This document shows, piece by piece, positions 6,707 through 7,847 of a stretch of DNA of 7,847 nt. Every line of letters starts with the position of its first letter. Position 1 is the first letter of the stretch. The translations under genes and the position numbers were made by a program. The notes beneath the pieces are model-generated. The model ran no database searches. It saw nothing but the letters and a program-made list of their open reading frames with translations, and was not told where the DNA came from. Origin of the DNA: Alphaproteobacteria bacterium (GTDB lineage: Bacteria > Pseudomonadota > Alphaproteobacteria > UBA9219). Location: NCBI GenBank assembly GCA_028716765.1, contig JAQUPC010000099.1, positions 1 through 7,847 on the forward strand, given 5' to 3'.

Positions 6707-7044
6707 GACGCTGCTCCAGACTGTTTGTCGGATTGAAGGCGGATGATCTCTCTCTTAAGGGCATCGGAGAGGCCGGAATGACTGCCTTGCACCATAGCCT
6801 TTCCATACTCCTGCGTTAAAAATCCGCGCATCATCTCCTCGCCGTGGCCGCCGCCGAGAACATTGTCGTCGCCCACGCCTTCCCACATCGGCTGCAGCAT
6901 CTGGGCCATGAACATGGCCTCGAAATCCTTTGCCGCCGCTTCGGCCGCGGCGGCGTCCTTGGCCGTAACCGCGCGCGAAGAAAACCGGGACGCCATGGCG
7001 TTTTGCACGCTTACGTCGCCAAGAAGCTGAACGGCCTCCGTCAT
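6703..7044 (-). CDS. flgJ: Rod-binding protein FlgJ, N-terminal domain only
   Basis: The 113 residues correspond to the rod-binding domain of FlgJ. The signatures are AAKDFEAMFMAQMLQPMWEG (37-56) and GGGHGEEMMRGFLTQEYGKA (64-83), followed by SGLSDALKREIIRLQ. This domain acts as a scaffold for assembly of the flagellar rod in the periplasm. Enteric FlgJ is about 310 residues and adds a glucosaminidase domain that opens the peptidoglycan. That domain is absent here, as in many alphaproteobacteria, where a separate lytic enzyme is used; none is in this window. The start ATG overlaps the flgI stop by one base (TGATG), with GGAGGT six bases upstream, a near-perfect ribosome site inside flgI. Confidence 0.93.
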   Translation of the reverse strand: MTEAVQLLGDVSVQNAMASRFSSRAVTAKDAAAAEAAAKDFEAMFMAQMLQPMWEGVGDDNVLGGGHGEEMMRGFLTQEYGKAMVQGSHSGLSDALKREIIRLQSDKQSGAAS

Positions 7045-7847
7045 CAGATGACCTCCAGATCGGCTTGCAGGGCCCCGGCCGCCTTGATGGACTGAAGGAT
7101 CGTAATCATGTCGCGCGGCCCTATGCCGAGCGCATTCAGGCTTTGCACGACGTCCTGAAGACTTACGCCGTTGTTCAGCATGGCCATTTTGTTGCCCTTG
7201 TCCTCATTCACGTCGATTTCGGTGCGGGGAACCACCATCGTGGTACCGCCCTGCGACAGGGGCGCCGGTTGCGACACCTGAGGCGTCTCGTTAATGCGAA
7301 TGGTGAGATTGCCCTGGGCGACGGCAACGGTATTGATGCGCACGTTTTCGCCCATCACGATGACCCCGGACTGCTCGTCTATGACGACGCGCGCGACCTG
7401 ATCCGGCTCGACCTTGAGTTGCTCGATTTCGGTCATAAGGCCCACGACGTCATGACGCCGATCATCCGGCACGAGGATTCTGACGGTCGAGGGATCGACA
7501 GCCTCGGCCGACTGAATTTTCAGGTATTGATTGACCGCGTCGGCGATCCGGCGCGCGGTGGTGAAATCGGGATTCCGGAGCGACAGGCGCATGGAACCAA
7601 GATCGGTCAGCCGGAAGTTGACTTCGCGCTCGACGATCGCGCCATTGGCGATACGTCCGGAAGTCGGCACGCCTTTCGTCACCGACGCGCTCTGCCCTTG
7701 CGCGCTGAACCCGGCCGCCACCGACCCTTGCGCCACGGCATACACTTCGCCGTCCGCGCCCAGGAGCGGCGTCACAAGCAACGTCCCGCCCATAAGGCTT
7801 TTGGCGTCGCCCAGCGTCGAGACCATAACGTCGACGCGCGAGCCCTG
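7044..7847 (-). CDS. flgI: Flagellar P-ring protein FlgI (C-terminal part, 5' end beyond window)
   Basis: FlgI builds the P ring, the bushing around the rod in the peptidoglycan layer. The frame is open to the right edge of the window, giving 267 of roughly 370 residues; the signal peptide and first quarter lie outside. Family matches include GSRVDVMVSTLGDAKSL at the cut edge, GGTLLVTPLLGADGEVYAVAQG, GRIANGAIVEREV, and near the end VSLQDVVQSLNALGIGPRDMITILQSIKAAGALQADLEVI, of which the last residues are the true C-terminus. An in-frame Met at 7826 is internal, not the start, since matching family sequence continues upstream of it. The gene precedes flgJ with a one-base overlap, and flgH and flgA would be expected further to the right. 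Confidence 0.96.
   Translation of the reverse strand, partial: QGSRVDVMVSTLGDAKSLMGGTLLVTPLLGADGEVYAVAQGSVAAGFSAQGQSASVTKGVPTSGRIANGAIVEREVNFRLTDLGSMRLSLRNPDFTTARRIADAVNQYLKIQSAEAVDPSTVRILVPDDRRHDVVGLMTEIEQLKVEPDQVARVVIDEQSGVIVMGENVRINTVAVAQGNLTIRINETPQVSQPAPLSQGGTTMVVPRTEIDVNEDKGNKMAMLNNGVSLQDVVQSLNALGIGPRDMITILQSIKAAGALQADLEVI

Overview
This window looks like ordinary chromosome from a flagellated, GC-rich alphaproteobacterium. The support is a DUF4175-type protein (an alphaproteobacterial family) directly downstream of lysA, a small LptM-like lipoprotein gene just upstream of lysA, and a flagellar cluster with a stand-alone rod protein FlgJ that has no muramidase domain. The species cannot be named from the sequence. 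A Rhodospirillales- or Micavibrio-like lineage is only a guess.

Layout, left to right. Positions 1-62 hold a strong palindromic terminator. Two tRNA genes follow on the minus strand: tRNA-Ser(CGA) at 58-147 and tRNA-Leu(CAA) at 280-366. The spacer between them carries short repeats and hairpins. A good sigma-70-type promoter for tRNA-Leu lies at 390-417. Next, still on the minus strand, is a probable three-gene operon transcribed in the order lptM-like lipoprotein (2925-3068), lysA (1632-2906), DUF4175-like membrane protein (449-1624). A TlpA-type thioredoxin gene (3164-3724, plus strand) diverges from this operon.

The right half (3721-7847) is one minus-strand flagellar operon with very tight junctions. 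Its order of transcription is flgI (5' end outside the window), flgJ, a flgN-like gene, fliK, flgD. The products are the P-ring protein, the rod protein, a probable export chaperone, the hook-length ruler and the hook cap. Together they cover the stage from rod and ring completion through hook growth. The operon runs tail to tail into tlpA, and the two stop codons share the palindrome TTAA, leaving no room for a terminator.

I do not see a new defence, mobile or metabolic system here. The points worth a second look are the tandem-repeat spacer between the tRNAs, the strongly shortened DUF4175 protein, the overlapping convergent stops, the tRNA 3' end embedded in a terminator stem, and the absence of argH where related genomes often carry it.
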